Below, one piece after another: positions 28,838 to 38,255 of a stretch of DNA of 64,000 bases. Numbering within the stretch: position 1 is the stretch's first letter; every line of letters begins with the position of its first letter. The stretch is from Hyphomicrobiales bacterium (GTDB lineage: Bacteria; Pseudomonadota; Alphaproteobacteria; Rhizobiales; Beijerinckiaceae), in assembly GCA_027484605.1 (NCBI GenBank), contig JAIXSR010000075.1, positions 1 through 64,000 on the forward strand. Reading direction: 5' to 3'. The notes under the pieces were generated by a model. That model saw only the letters and a list, made by a program, of their open reading frames with translations. It had not been told where the DNA came from and searched no databases. A program made the translations under genes and the position numbers.

Positions 28838-29916
28838 TCGGCACGACGCTCGGCCTCTATTTCGCGCGTCGTTTCACCGCCGCGATGCTGATCGTGTTCG
28901 GCACGGTCTTCGTGCTGATCTACATGCTCGATTTCGTCGAATTGATGCGCCGCGCCGGCGATGCTGTCGGTGCCGGCGTCGGCACGATGGCGAGGCTGGC
29001 CCTGTTCCGGACGCCGGCCACGGCCGAGCAGGTGATTCCCTTCGGCATGCTGTTCGGCGGAATGGTGACCTTCATCGGCCTGTCACGACGGCTCGAGCTG
29101 GTGATTGCGCGTTCGGCCGGAATTTCGGCCTGGCAGTTCCTGGCGCCGGCGCTTCTGGTGGCCTTGCTGACCGGGATCTTCGTCACCACGGTCTACAATC
29201 CGGTCTCGACCGGCCTGAAGGACCGGGCCAATGCGCTGGAGGCCCATATCTTCCGCCGCGGCGGCGCGAATCTCGGCAATGCGATCTGGCTCCGCCAGCG
29301 TTCGGTCGATGGCGAGGCGATCATCCGCGCCACGGCCTTCGATGCCGAGCGCAACGTTCTGCTGGGCGCGTCGGTCTATGTCATGGATGACCGGAACCAG
29401 CTGCTCGAGCGGATCGAGGCAACCGAAGCCGAGCTGAAATCCGGATTCTGGCGGTTCCGGCAGGCGCGCGTCGTCTCGCTGGATGTCGAACCGGGCAATT
29501 ACGAGACCTATCTGCTTGCCAGCAACCTCACGGTGGATGAGGTCCGTTCCGCGCTGGGGCCCGGGCAGGCTGTGTCATTCTGGTCGCTGCCGGAAATTGT
29601 CTCGCGGCTGGAACTTGCCGGCCTCGATGCAACGCGGTATCGCCTTGTTTATCAGACGTTGCTGGCCCGCCCGGGCCTGCTTGTTGCGATGGTTTTGCTG
29701 GCCGCTTGTTTTTCTTTAAAGTTTTTACGATCTGGTGGTCTGGCTCGAATGGTGTTGGGTGGCGTGAGCGCAGGATTTGCCCTCTATGTGGCGACAAAAG
29801 TCGTCGAGGACCTGGGAAATGCCGGGGTGGTTTCGGCCGCCTTCGCAGCCTGGGCTGCCCCTGCTGTTGCCAGCGGTTTCGGCATTCTGACGTTGCTGCA
29901 CAAGGAAGACGGCTGA
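28834..29916 (+). CDS. lptG: LPS export ABC transporter permease LptG
   Basis: The 360-residue partner of LptF with the same layout of three helices, periplasmic jellyroll and three helices. Conserved parts are TLGLYFARRFTAAMLIVFGT at the start, LSRRLELVIARSAGISAWQF (coupling helix) and LAACFSLKFLRSGG. It starts within the lptF stop (ATGA) and its own TGA overlaps the lptD ATG (TGATG), so the series is translationally coupled. Near 29708-29730 the coding sequence is strikingly AT-rich for this genome. Confidence 0.94.
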   Translation: MIGTTLGLYFARRFTAAMLIVFGTVFVLIYMLDFVELMRRAGDAVGAGVGTMARLALFRTPATAEQVIPFGMLFGGMVTFIGLSRRLELVIARSAGISAWQFLAPALLVALLTGIFVTTVYNPVSTGLKDRANALEAHIFRRGGANLGNAIWLRQRSVDGEAIIRATAFDAERNVLLGASVYVMDDRNQLLERIEATEAELKSGFWRFRQARVVSLDVEPGNYETYLLASNLTVDEVRSALGPGQAVSFWSLPEIVSRLELAGLDATRYRLVYQTLLARPGLLVAMVLLAACFSLKFLRSGGLARMVLGGVSAGFALYVATKVVEDLGNAGVVSAAFAAWAAPAVASGFGILTLLHKEDG

Positions 29917-32486
29917 TGCAGCTGATCTTCGGCAGTAATCCACCAGAATGGTTAACGTTCCGCAAAGCGCTTCCTGCTGCGTTTGCGCTGCTCCTGCTTG
30001 CCCCTGCCCTGCCCACCGAAGTCTCGGCCCAGACGCTCAACGAGCGTCTCGCCGCACGCCAGCAGAACAGCAAGCAGTCGCGGATGGTGGTTGATGCCCG
30101 CGAGGTTGTCTATGACCGCGACAACGACCGAGTCAGCGCGGTCGGCGATGTCCAGATCCTCTATCAGGGCCGGACGCTGCAGGCGGATCGCGTCACCTAT
30201 GACCGCAAGAACCGCCGCGTCTATGCTGAAGGCAATGCCCGCCTGACCGAGGCGGATGGCACGAAGAGCTATTCGAACCGCTTCGACCTGACCGACGATT
30301 TCCGCGACGGCTTCATCGATTCCCTTCGGGTCGAGACCCCGAACAAGACACGCTTTTCTGCCGCCCGCGCCGAGCGGACCGGCGGCGAGCAGACAGTGTT
30401 CGAGCGGGGCACCTTCACGGCTTGCGAGCCCTGCATGGACAATCCGGAAAAGCCGCCGCTCTGGCAGGTGAAGGCCGCCCGGATCATCCATAACAATTCC
30501 GAGCAGCGCATCTATTACGAGAATGCCTCGATCGAGTTCTGGGGCGTGCCCGTGGCGTGGTTCCCGTATTTCGCCTCGCCGGATCCGACGGTCTCGCGCC
30601 TGTCCGGCGTGCTGGCGCCACGCTTCATCTCGCGGACGCGGCTCGGCTACGGTGCTTCCCTGCCCGTCTTCTGGGCCATGGCGCCCAATTACGACCTGAC
30701 CATCACGCCATCCTATTTCTCGCGGCAGGGCTTCCACGGCGATGCGCTCTGGCGGCACCGGACGGAGAACGGCTCCTACAACATCCGGGTCAACGGCATC
30801 TTCCAGCAGGATCGTCGGGCCTTCGATTCGCGGCCCTATGCCGGCGCCGGCGACAAGACCTTCCGCGGCAGCATTTCCTCGCGCGGGAAGTTCTATCTCA
30901 ACGAGAAATGGACCTTCGGCTGGGATGGCGCGATCGCGACGGACAAGTTCTATTTCACCGATTACAAGGTGAAGCCGTCCTCGCTCAGCAACACCTATTT
31001 CACCGAGTCGATCTCGAAGATCTATTTCCAGGGCCGCGGCGAGCGCAGCTGGTTCGACCTGTCCGCCTATCACTTCCTCGGGCTGTCGACGACGGATTGG
31101 CAGCCGCAGATCGGCAATGCCGCACCCTCCTTCGATTTCGACAGGCGGTTCACGCCGGATTCGATCGGTGGCGAGCTGAAGCTGACGGCCAACATGGCCG
31201 CTATCAACCGCGATGCCGCCTTCTACCAGCCCCTGCCGCTGGCCGGCGGGAATTTCGTCCCCACCACGCTGCTCTACAACAACAATGAGGGGCAGTATTA
31301 CGCTTGCCGCTATACCAGCGGCGGCGTTCTGGTTGGCAGCTATGCGCCGGGCCAATGCCTGCTGCGGGGCTTTGCGGGGCAATATGTCCGCGGCAGCGTC
31401 GATCTTTCCTGGCGGCGCCAGTTCATCGATCCGGTCGGGCAGGTCTGGACGCCGTTTGTCGGCCTGCGCGGTGATCTGGCCTTCCTTCAGGTCCGGCAGT
31501 CGGGCTTCAATGCGCCGAATGACAGCTTTGCTGGCACCGGCTACGGCAATGACAAGCAGGCGGCCTTCTTCGGAGGCAATGCCGATAACTACCTCTTCCG
31601 CGGCATGCCCTCGGTCGGGATCGAGTATCGCTATCCGTTCTTCGCGATGTCGAGCTTCGGCACCCACCATATCGAGCCGATTGCCCAGCTCATCGTCCGG
31701 CCGAACGAGCAGCGGATCGGCAAGATGCCGAACGAGGATGCGCAATCGCTGGTCTTTGACGAGAATTCCATCTTCTCGCTCAACAAGTTCTCCGGCTATG
31801 ACCGGGTCGAGGGCGGCACACGCCTGAATTATGGCGGCCGCTATTCGTTCAGCGGCAATAACGGCACCTATGCGAGCGTGCTGTTCGGCCAGTCGATCCA
31901 TCTCTTTGGCCGGAATTCCTACGCCCAGTACGATCTGGCCAATACGGGCCGCAATTCCGGGCTCGAGGGCCAGCAATCGCATTTTGTCGCGGCGGCAACG
32001 GTCCAGCCCAACCTCAACTCGACCTTCACCGTGCGCGGCCGCTTCGACGAGAAGACGCTCGGGCTGAAGCGCCTCGATGTCGAAGGCACCACCAAGGTCA
32101 TCGAGCGGGTCCACCTGACCGCCCTCTATTCCCGGATCGCCCCGCAGCCTGAATTGGGCTACACGCTTCGCCGCGAAGGGGTCTATCTCAAGACCCGCGT
32201 CGACCTGCCGAACAATTTTTACGCCACCGGTTCGGTTCTGTTCGATCTGGACCGATATTTGACACAAAAGATCGTCAATCCTGCCGGCAACTCTTCGCCC
32301 TGGAGCGTTTCCGGCACCATGCTGGGGGTTGGCTACAAGGATGAGTGCACGGATCTGTCGTTGACCTATTCCCGGACCTACAACGATTACCTGACCGGCA
32401 CAAACCAGCGGACCACCACATACATGATGCGTCTCGAGTTGCGCGAATTGGGCGAGACCTCGATTGCGCGGAGGACGACACGCTGA
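29916..32486 (+). CDS. lptD: LPS-assembly outer membrane protein LptD
   Basis: An 856-residue outer-membrane beta-barrel that inserts LPS into the outer leaflet with LptE. A signal peptide is visible (ALPAAFALLLLAPALPTEVSA, then Q; cleavage near residue 38). The N-terminal OstA/LptA-like beta-jellyroll covers about residues 55-180 (DRDNDRVSAVGDVQILYQGR and ADRVTYDRKNRRVYAEGNA); the C-terminal barrel follows, starting with the LptD signature around PVAWFPYFASPDPT. A CEPCMD cysteine pair sits between the domains. The ATG overlaps the lptG stop and the stop overlaps the surA ATG. Confidence 0.94.
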   Translation: MQLIFGSNPPEWLTFRKALPAAFALLLLAPALPTEVSAQTLNERLAARQQNSKQSRMVVDAREVVYDRDNDRVSAVGDVQILYQGRTLQADRVTYDRKNRRVYAEGNARLTEADGTKSYSNRFDLTDDFRDGFIDSLRVETPNKTRFSAARAERTGGEQTVFERGTFTACEPCMDNPEKPPLWQVKAARIIHNNSEQRIYYENASIEFWGVPVAWFPYFASPDPTVSRLSGVLAPRFISRTRLGYGASLPVFWAMAPNYDLTITPSYFSRQGFHGDALWRHRTENGSYNIRVNGIFQQDRRAFDSRPYAGAGDKTFRGSISSRGKFYLNEKWTFGWDGAIATDKFYFTDYKVKPSSLSNTYFTESISKIYFQGRGERSWFDLSAYHFLGLSTTDWQPQIGNAAPSFDFDRRFTPDSIGGELKLTANMAAINRDAAFYQPLPLAGGNFVPTTLLYNNNEGQYYACRYTSGGVLVGSYAPGQCLLRGFAGQYVRGSVDLSWRRQFIDPVGQVWTPFVGLRGDLAFLQVRQSGFNAPNDSFAGTGYGNDKQAAFFGGNADNYLFRGMPSVGIEYRYPFFAMSSFGTHHIEPIAQLIVRPNEQRIGKMPNEDAQSLVFDENSIFSLNKFSGYDRVEGGTRLNYGGRYSFSGNNGTYASVLFGQSIHLFGRNSYAQYDLANTGRNSGLEGQQSHFVAAATVQPNLNSTFTVRGRFDEKTLGLKRLDVEGTTKVIERVHLTALYSRIAPQPELGYTLRREGVYLKTRVDLPNNFYATGSVLFDLDRYLTQKIVNPAGNSSPWSVSGTMLGVGYKDECTDLSLTYSRTYNDYLTGTNQRTTTYMMRLELRELGETSIARRTTR

Positions 32487-33430
32487 TGTTCAACTTTGCT
32501 CTTCCGGCGCGCGCCGCCATGCCGGCCGCTTTCCGGCTGATTCTCGCCTTGGCCGGCGGGCTTTCCGTGGCGGCTTTCGTTGCTCCGGCGGGCGTTTCGG
32601 CGCAGGCTGTCGTGGCCCTCGTGAACAATTCGCCGGTGACCACCTTCGATGTCGAGCAGCGGATGCGCATCGCTTCGATGACCGAGCGTCGCCGTCTCGA
32701 TCGCAAGGCGGCGATCCAGGAATTGATCGACGATCAGGTGAAGCTCATCGAGGCCCGGCGCGTGGGTTATCGGGTCACCGAAGATGGCGTCGAGCAGGAA
32801 TTCATCAAGCTGGCCAAGGGCGCCCGCATGTCGGAGCGTGAATTCGAGACGGCGCTCCAGCGCGCCGGGATCCAGCCTTCGGCGCTTCGCGCAAAGATCC
32901 GCGCGGATCTCGCTTGGGTGGTGCTGCTGCGCGACCAGGCCCGTCGAGGCTCGCAGGTGACCAATGACGAACTGGAAAGCGAGATCGAGGCGCGCCGCCG
33001 CAAGGATAGCATGATCACCGAATATGTGCTGCGGCCGGTTGTCTTCATCGTGGCCCGAGGCGCCTCCCCTGCGAGCCGGATGGCAGCGGCGAACAATGTC
33101 CGCGCCCGGTTCAATTCCTGCGAAACCGGCTTCGATGAATTGCGCGCGCTGCCGGATGTGGCGATCCGGCCACCGGTCATGCGCACCTCGTCTGACCTGT
33201 CGCCGCAATTGCGCCAGCTTTTCGAGCGGACGCCGGTCGACCGGATGACACCGCCCTCCCCATCCAGCGAGGGGATCGAGATCGTGGCGGTCTGCTCGAA
33301 GAAGGAGCGGGAAAATCCCGCTTCGCAGCGTTCGGCTGTCGCGGTCGACCTTTCCGAGCGCAAGATCACCGCCAATGCGCGGAATTATATCGAGACTCTG
33401 CGCAAGAAGGTCGATATCCGATATCGGTAA
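32486..33430 (+). CDS. surA: SurA-like periplasmic chaperone
   Basis: A 314-residue periplasmic chaperone for outer-membrane proteins. A signal peptide is visible (AFRLILALAGGLSVAAFVAP, then AGVSA-Q). The SurA N-terminal domain follows (VVALVNNSPVTTFDVEQRMR and ALRAKIRADLAWVVLLRDQA). Only one weak parvulin-like domain is seen after it, rather than the two of E. coli SurA, so prolyl isomerase activity is doubtful. The ATG overlaps the lptD stop (TGATG). The usual next gene, pdxA, is missing; rsmA follows after six bases. Confidence 0.85.
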   Translation: MFNFALPARAAMPAAFRLILALAGGLSVAAFVAPAGVSAQAVVALVNNSPVTTFDVEQRMRIASMTERRRLDRKAAIQELIDDQVKLIEARRVGYRVTEDGVEQEFIKLAKGARMSEREFETALQRAGIQPSALRAKIRADLAWVVLLRDQARRGSQVTNDELESEIEARRRKDSMITEYVLRPVVFIVARGASPASRMAAANNVRARFNSCETGFDELRALPDVAIRPPVMRTSSDLSPQLRQLFERTPVDRMTPPSPSSEGIEIVAVCSKKERENPASQRSAVAVDLSERKITANARNYIETLRKKVDIRYR

Positions 33431-33436
33431 TCCGCA

Positions 33437-34273
33437 ATGCTCGACACCTTGCCGCCCCTGCGAGAGGTGATCCGGGCTCATGGCCTCGATGCCCGCAAGT
33501 CGCTCGGGCAGAATTTCCTGCTCGACCTCAACCTCACATCGAAGATCGCGCGTTCGGCCGGCAGCCTCGAGGATCATGTCATCGTCGAGATCGGCCCGGG
33601 CCCCGGCGGTCTTACACGGGCCTTGCTGGCGCATGGGGCGAAACGTGTCGTCGCGATCGAGCGGGATCCGCGCTGCCTGCCGGCATTGCAGGAGATCGCC
33701 GATGCCTATCCCGGGCGGTTGACGATCATCGAAGGGGATGCGCTCAAGATCGATCCCCGGGACCATCTGCACGGGCAGCCGGCGCGGATTGTCGCCAACC
33801 TGCCCTATAATGTCGGTACGATGCTGCTGATCGGCTGGTTGCGTGGCGAGACGTGGCCGCCTTTCTATTCCAGCATGACGCTGATGTTCCAGCGCGAGGT
33901 GGCCGAGCGGATTACCGCCACGCCGGAGCGCCCGCATGATTATGGCCGGCTCGGTGTCCTGGCGAACTGGCGCTGCGAGACAAAGATCCTGTTCGACCTG
34001 CCACCGGCGGCCTTCACGCCGCCGCCCAAGGTCACCTCGTCCGTGGTTCGGCTGGTGCCGCGCCCGGTCCTCGCCCCTTGCCGGCTGGAGACCCTGGAGC
34101 GGATCACGAGTGCGGCCTTCGCGCAGCGCCGCAAGATGATCCGGCAAAGCCTCAAACCGCTGGGCGATGCGATGGCGCTTGCCGAAGCGGCCGGGCTCGA
34201 TGGTTCCGAGCGGCCGGAAAACCTGCCGATCGAGACTTTTCTCGCCCTTGCCAACGCGCTCGATGCGCGCTGA
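33437..34273 (+). CDS. rsmA: 16S rRNA (A1518/A1519) dimethyltransferase
   Basis: KsgA/RsmA, which dimethylates the two adjacent adenines in helix 45 of 16S rRNA during small-subunit assembly. The 278-residue protein has the start [21 protein letters not shown] motif [18 protein letters not shown], the catalytic motif [13 protein letters not shown], and a C-terminal helical domain with [13 protein letters not shown]. It closes the lpt-surA operon. Its TGA abuts the stop of the convergent gmk gene with no spacer, the two reading TGATCA. Confidence 0.95.
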   Translation: MLDTLPPLREVIRAHGLDARKSLGQNFLLDLNLTSKIARSAGSLEDHVIVEIGPGPGGLTRALLAHGAKRVVAIERDPRCLPALQEIADAYPGRLTIIEGDALKIDPRDHLHGQPARIVANLPYNVGTMLLIGWLRGETWPPFYSSMTLMFQREVAERITATPERPHDYGRLGVLANWRCETKILFDLPPAAFTPPPKVTSSVVRLVPRPVLAPCRLETLERITSAAFAQRRKMIRQSLKPLGDAMALAEAAGLDGSERPENLPIETFLALANALDAR

Positions 34274-34945
34274 TCACGACAGGACGGCGCGAAGGTCCTT
34301 GAGCAGGGCTTCGGTCAGCCCGGGCAGATGCGGTTGGCGGTGCCGCTTGAGGCGCTCGGCCACGAGAACCTGCTTCAGATCGCGGAAGCAGCGTTCCAGA
34401 TCATCATTGATCAGGACAAAATCATAATCCTGCCAACGCGCAATCTCGGTTTCCGCCGTGCGGAGCCGACGCAGGATGACCTCGTCGGCATCTTCGGCCC
34501 GACGCTTGAGCCGGCTCTGAAGCTCGGCGATCGACGGTGGCAGGATGAAGACGCTGACCACGTCCTCGCGCATGCGTTCGTAGAGCTGCAATGTTCCCTG
34601 CACATCGATATCGAACAGGATGTCGCGGCCCTCGCCCAGCGCCTGCTCCACCGGCTGGCGCGGGGTGGCATAAAAATTCCCGTGCACCTCCGCCCATTCC
34701 AGCAGATCGCCACGCTCACGCATCTGGTGGAAGGTCGGGACGTCGATGAAGTGATAATGGACGCCGTGCACCTCGCTGGGCCGGCGCGGGCGGGTTGTGA
34801 CGGAAATCGAGAGGCGGATCTCCGGGTCATCCTGCAGCAGAAGGCGCGACAGGGCGGATTTGCCCGCGCCGGACGGCGAGGAAATCACGAACATGATCCC
34901 GCGTCGGGTTGGAGGGGAAGTCGGGGAACCGTGCCCGGGCGTCAT
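34274..34945 (-). CDS. gmk: Guanylate kinase
   Basis: Converts GMP to GDP with ATP. The 223-residue protein has the P-loop VISSPSGAGKSALSRLLL, the GMP-binding SVTTRPRRPSEVHGVHYHF, and ILFDIDVQGTLQLYERM. The ATG at 34945 has AGG eight bases upstream and gives a short lead-in before the P-loop. An ATG at 35011 would touch the mltG stop and add 22 residues, which is less like homologues. It is last in the fab-mltG-gmk strand and abuts rsmA. Confidence 0.95.
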   Translation of the reverse strand: MTPGHGSPTSPPTRRGIMFVISSPSGAGKSALSRLLLQDDPEIRLSISVTTRPRRPSEVHGVHYHFIDVPTFHQMRERGDLLEWAEVHGNFYATPRQPVEQALGEGRDILFDIDVQGTLQLYERMREDVVSVFILPPSIAELQSRLKRRAEDADEVILRRLRTAETEIARWQDYDFVLINDDLERCFRDLKQVLVAERLKRHRQPHLPGLTEALLKDLRAVLS

Positions 34946-35011
34946 GATGACCTGCTGAAAATGCCCTGATTGACCGTTTCCTAGGCGGATTCGGCCCGGA
35001 GGGCTATCCAT

Positions 35012-36412
35012 TCATTGCGGGGCTGCGGGTGTCTGGCGTGTGCCCGGCTGGGCCGGCGTCGTGGTCCGCGTCGCGGGCGCCAGCGGCGCGGGCCGGACCG
35101 CAGGGCCCTGGGCCGGCGCGAAGCCTGTCACCGCACCTGTCGTGCCGGGCGTGACAATGCCGGGAGCCTCAAGGCTCGTCCGGTTGGCCGCCGGCGGGAC
35201 GGGCGCCGGCGGGGGCGCATTTCCGTCCGGTGCCGGCGGCGTGCCCTGCCCGACCCGGCTGGCTTCGATCTGACGCCAGCGCGCGACGTTTCGGTTATGC
35301 TGCTCCAGCGTTTCCGCGAAAGCGTGACCACCGGTTCCGTCGGCCACGAAAAAGACGTCCCTGGTGCGCGACGGATTGGCCGTGGCCTCCATGGCGGCGC
35401 GGCCGGGATTGGCGATCGGGCCCGGCGGCAAGCCGTTGATCACATAGGTGTTGTAGGGTGTTGCACGCTCGATTTCGGAGCGGAGGATCCCGCGGCCGAG
35501 CGTCGCCTTGCCGCCCACCAGCCCGTAGATGATCGTCGGGTCCGATTGCAGCTTCATGTTCCGGTTCAGGCGGTTGACGAAGACCCCCGCAACCCGGCTG
35601 CGCTCGTCGGCCCGACCGGTTTCCTTTTCCACGATCGAGGCTAGGGTAACGAGTTCGCGCGGGTTCTTGAGCGGCGTTTCCTTCGAGCGGCGGTTCCAGA
35701 TATCCTGCAGAACGCGGCGCTGTTCCCGCTGCATCCGGGCCAGCAACGCTTCACGCGTGGTGCCGCGGTTGATCTTGTAGGTATCCGGGAGGAGCGTGCC
35801 TTCGGCCGGAACCTGCGCGATCTCGCCCACCAGAAGATCGTTCTCCTTCAGCCGCTCCACGATCTGTTCGCTCGTCAGGCCTTCGGGAATGGTGATCGTA
35901 TGCTCGACGGACCGTCCGGAGGTGATGATGTCGATCACCTCATTCATCGTCACCTGCCGGCGGAAGAGATACTCGCCGGATTTGGCGCGGTTCTTGGTCG
36001 CTTCGTCGGAGGAGAACTTCGCCTGGAGGTCACGGATGAAAAGCGCCGTCCAGAGCAGGAACGGCCGGGAGATCACGCCCTCTCGCTCAAGCTGTTCGGC
36101 AATGTCCTCGGTCGTGGCGCCGCGCTCGATGATCACGGACTTGTCGGCGACCAGCGGGCCGGGTGTTGCAAATTCCTTGCGGGCCACGGCAACGCCACCT
36201 GCGATCACGACGGCAGCAATGAGCGTGACGGTAAGCAGGCCGGAAAAAAGGGCGACAAGACCGCCCTTGCGCTTCTTCGCCGGCGGCGGCGGCGCCGGCT
36301 GGGCGGCCACGGCTTCCCCTTCGGCCGGACGACGGCGTCCGCCGAACCAGCCCCGCTTGACTTCGGAGCCCTCGGCTTCTGATCCTGGTTCGTTGCCCGG
36401 CTTCGGTGCCAT
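35012..36412 (-). CDS. mltG: Endolytic murein transglycosylase MltG
   Basis: Inner-membrane lytic transglycosylase that cuts nascent glycan strands. The 466-residue form has a cytoplasmic Pro-rich basic head, one membrane helix (LVALFSGLLTVTLIAAVVIA), a LysM-like region, and the YceG catalytic domain with the glutamate in TLASIVEKETGRADERSRVA and LQSDPTIIYG. A low-complexity tail rich in Pro, Ala and Thr (about 85 residues) extends beyond the catalytic domain. I chose the ATG at 36412, with AAGG nine bases upstream; the ATG at 36469 would add 19 residues. The fabF stop lies 125 bases upstream. Confidence 0.92.
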   Translation of the reverse strand: MAPKPGNEPGSEAEGSEVKRGWFGGRRRPAEGEAVAAQPAPPPPAKKRKGGLVALFSGLLTVTLIAAVVIAGGVAVARKEFATPGPLVADKSVIIERGATTEDIAEQLEREGVISRPFLLWTALFIRDLQAKFSSDEATKNRAKSGEYLFRRQVTMNEVIDIITSGRSVEHTITIPEGLTSEQIVERLKENDLLVGEIAQVPAEGTLLPDTYKINRGTTREALLARMQREQRRVLQDIWNRRSKETPLKNPRELVTLASIVEKETGRADERSRVAGVFVNRLNRNMKLQSDPTIIYGLVGGKATLGRGILRSEIERATPYNTYVINGLPPGPIANPGRAAMEATANPSRTRDVFFVADGTGGHAFAETLEQHNRNVARWRQIEASRVGQGTPPAPDGNAPPPAPVPPAANRTSLEAPGIVTPGTTGAVTGFAPAQGPAVRPAPLAPATRTTTPAQPGTRQTPAAPQ

Positions 36413-36537
36413 CGAAACGCCTTTGACTGCTCGCAGGGGCCCCGGGCTCCTGGCGATTCTGAAAGCCATGTTCCGCGTATGTCTCGGGAATATGGCGAAA
36501 ACGGGTTAAGCCCGGCGATCCTGCCGCAAATGCCCGG

Positions 36538-37803
36538 TCAACCCTCGAAACGGCGCATCACGAGTGACGCGTTGGTCCCGCCAAACCCGAAGGAATTGGA
36601 CAGGGCAACATCGATTTTCCGCCTGCGCGGCTTGTGCGGAACCAGATCGATCGTGGTCTCGACCGATGGATTGTCGAGGTTGATCGTCGGCGGCGCAATC
36701 TGGTCGCGGATCGCCAGAATGGAGAAGATGGCCTCGATGGCGCCGGCCGCCCCGAGCAGATGCCCGGTCGAGGATTTCGTCGAGGACATCGAGATGTTGC
36801 CGGCATGATTGCCGAGCAGGCGCAGCACGGCGCCCAGCTCGATCTCGTCGCCCAGCGGCGGCGAGGTGCCATGGGCGTTGATATAGTCGAGATCACCGGG
36901 GCTCAGCCCGGCCCGCTTCAGCGCCGCCTTCATGCAGCGATAGGCGCCGTCGCCATCCTCGGAGGGCGAGGTGATGTGATAGGCATCGCCCGACATGCCG
37001 TAGCCGACGATCTCGGCATAGATATGCGCGCCGCGGGCCCGGGCATGCTCGAGCTCCTCGAGCACGACGACGCCCGCGCCCTCGCCCATCACGAAGCCGT
37101 CGCGATCCTTGTCGTAGGGCCGGGACGCGCGGGTGGGATCATCATTGAAGGCGGTGGACAGGGCCCGGCATGCCGCAAAACCCGCCATGGAGAGCCGCGA
37201 GATCGGCGATTCCGTTCCGCCGGCAACCATGACATCGGCATCGCCCAACGCGATCATGCGCGCGCCATCGCCAATGGCGTGGGCGCCCGTCGAGCAGGCC
37301 GTGACCACCGAGTGGTTGGGGCCCTTGAGGCCATGCGCGATGGAAATGTAGCCGGAGGCGAGATTGATCAGCCGTCCGGGAATGAAGAAGGGCGAAACGC
37401 GGCGCGGGCCCTTTTCAGCCAGCAGCAGCGCGGTTTCGTTTATGCCCGTCAGCCCGCCGATGCCGGAGCCGACAATGACGCCGGTCGCGGCCTGGTCGTC
37501 ATAGCTGGAGGGATGCCAGCCGGCATCGTCCAGTGCCTGCCTCGCGGCAGCCATCGCGAAGATGATGAATTCATCGACCTTGCGCTGGTCCTTGGGATCC
37601 ATCCATTCGTCGGGGCGGAAGGCGCTCGGCCCCTCGCCCCGAGGAATGATGCAGGCGATTTTGGCAGCGATGTCCGAGACATCGAATGTCTCGATCCGCT
37701 TCGCGGCCGATGCTCCGGCAAGAATGCCCGACCAACTGGCCTCGACGCCGCATCCCAGCGGCGTGACCATCCCGAGACCGGTGACAACAACCCGACGGAG
37801 CAT
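36538..37803 (-). CDS. fabF: 3-oxoacyl-ACP synthase II
   Basis: Condensing enzyme that extends acyl-ACP with malonyl-ACP, including the C16:1 to C18:1 step. The 421-residue protein shows the catalytic Cys in VVTACSTGAHAIG and the two histidines in YINAHGTSPPLGD and KSSTGHLLGAAGAIEA, then SNSFGFGGTNASLV. The NAHGTS motif is followed by Pro where Thr is more usual. The ATG at 37803 follows a GGGAAG site; a GTG lies directly before it. acpP is 23 bases upstream. Confidence 0.96.
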   Translation of the reverse strand: MLRRVVVTGLGMVTPLGCGVEASWSGILAGASAAKRIETFDVSDIAAKIACIIPRGEGPSAFRPDEWMDPKDQRKVDEFIIFAMAAARQALDDAGWHPSSYDDQAATGVIVGSGIGGLTGINETALLLAEKGPRRVSPFFIPGRLINLASGYISIAHGLKGPNHSVVTACSTGAHAIGDGARMIALGDADVMVAGGTESPISRLSMAGFAACRALSTAFNDDPTRASRPYDKDRDGFVMGEGAGVVVLEELEHARARGAHIYAEIVGYGMSGDAYHITSPSEDGDGAYRCMKAALKRAGLSPGDLDYINAHGTSPPLGDEIELGAVLRLLGNHAGNISMSSTKSSTGHLLGAAGAIEAIFSILAIRDQIAPPTINLDNPSVETTIDLVPHKPRRRKIDVALSNSFGFGGTNASLVMRRFEG

Positions 37804-37826
37804 CACACTTCCCGGAAGCCTTTGGA

Positions 37827-38063
37827 TCAGGCCGCGTTCTTTTCGAGGAACTTCACGGCATCGCCGACCGTCACGATCGTCTCGGCCGCGTCATCCGGGA
37901 TCTCGACGCCGAATTCTTCCTCGAACGCAATCACGAGCTCGACCGTGTCGAGGCTGTCGGCACCGAGGTCATCAATGAAATTCGCGCCCTCGACGACCTT
38001 ATCGGCATCGACGCTGAGATGCTCGATGACAATCTTCTTCACGCGCTCAGCGACATCGCTCAT
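37827..38063 (-). CDS. acpP: Acyl carrier protein
   Basis: The 78-residue acidic carrier protein of fatty-acid synthesis. The serine that receives phosphopantetheine lies in [20 protein letters not shown]. The ATG at 38063 gives the usual [12 protein letters not shown] start. It lies between fabG (192 bases upstream) and fabF (23 bases downstream). The 192-base gap before it may hold its own promoter, which would suit a very abundant protein, but no clear hexamers were found. Confidence 0.97.
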   Translation of the reverse strand: MSDVAERVKKIVIEHLSVDADKVVEGANFIDDLGADSLDTVELVIAFEEEFGVEIPDDAAETIVTVGDAVKFLEKNAA

Positions 38064-38255
38064 GGTGAACCCTTCTCTGTAGACACCTGTTGTGCAGGAC
38101 AATATCGTCCCACGAGCTTAACCCGGAGACGACAACCCGGCGCCTTCCCTTCCAAACGCGGCAGCGAAAGTCAACGTGCAGCGCGGCAAGAAGCGGAAAA
38201 AATGCCCGGATAAACCGTCTTGAAATCCGTGCGGGGCTTTCCCAGCGCCGCCGGG

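Noticed and set aside
29952-32267. A 771-codon frame opposite lptD, and a 670-codon frame at 41750-43762
   Set aside because: Both are shadows of well-supported genes in a GC-rich genome; no motif or ribosome site supports them.
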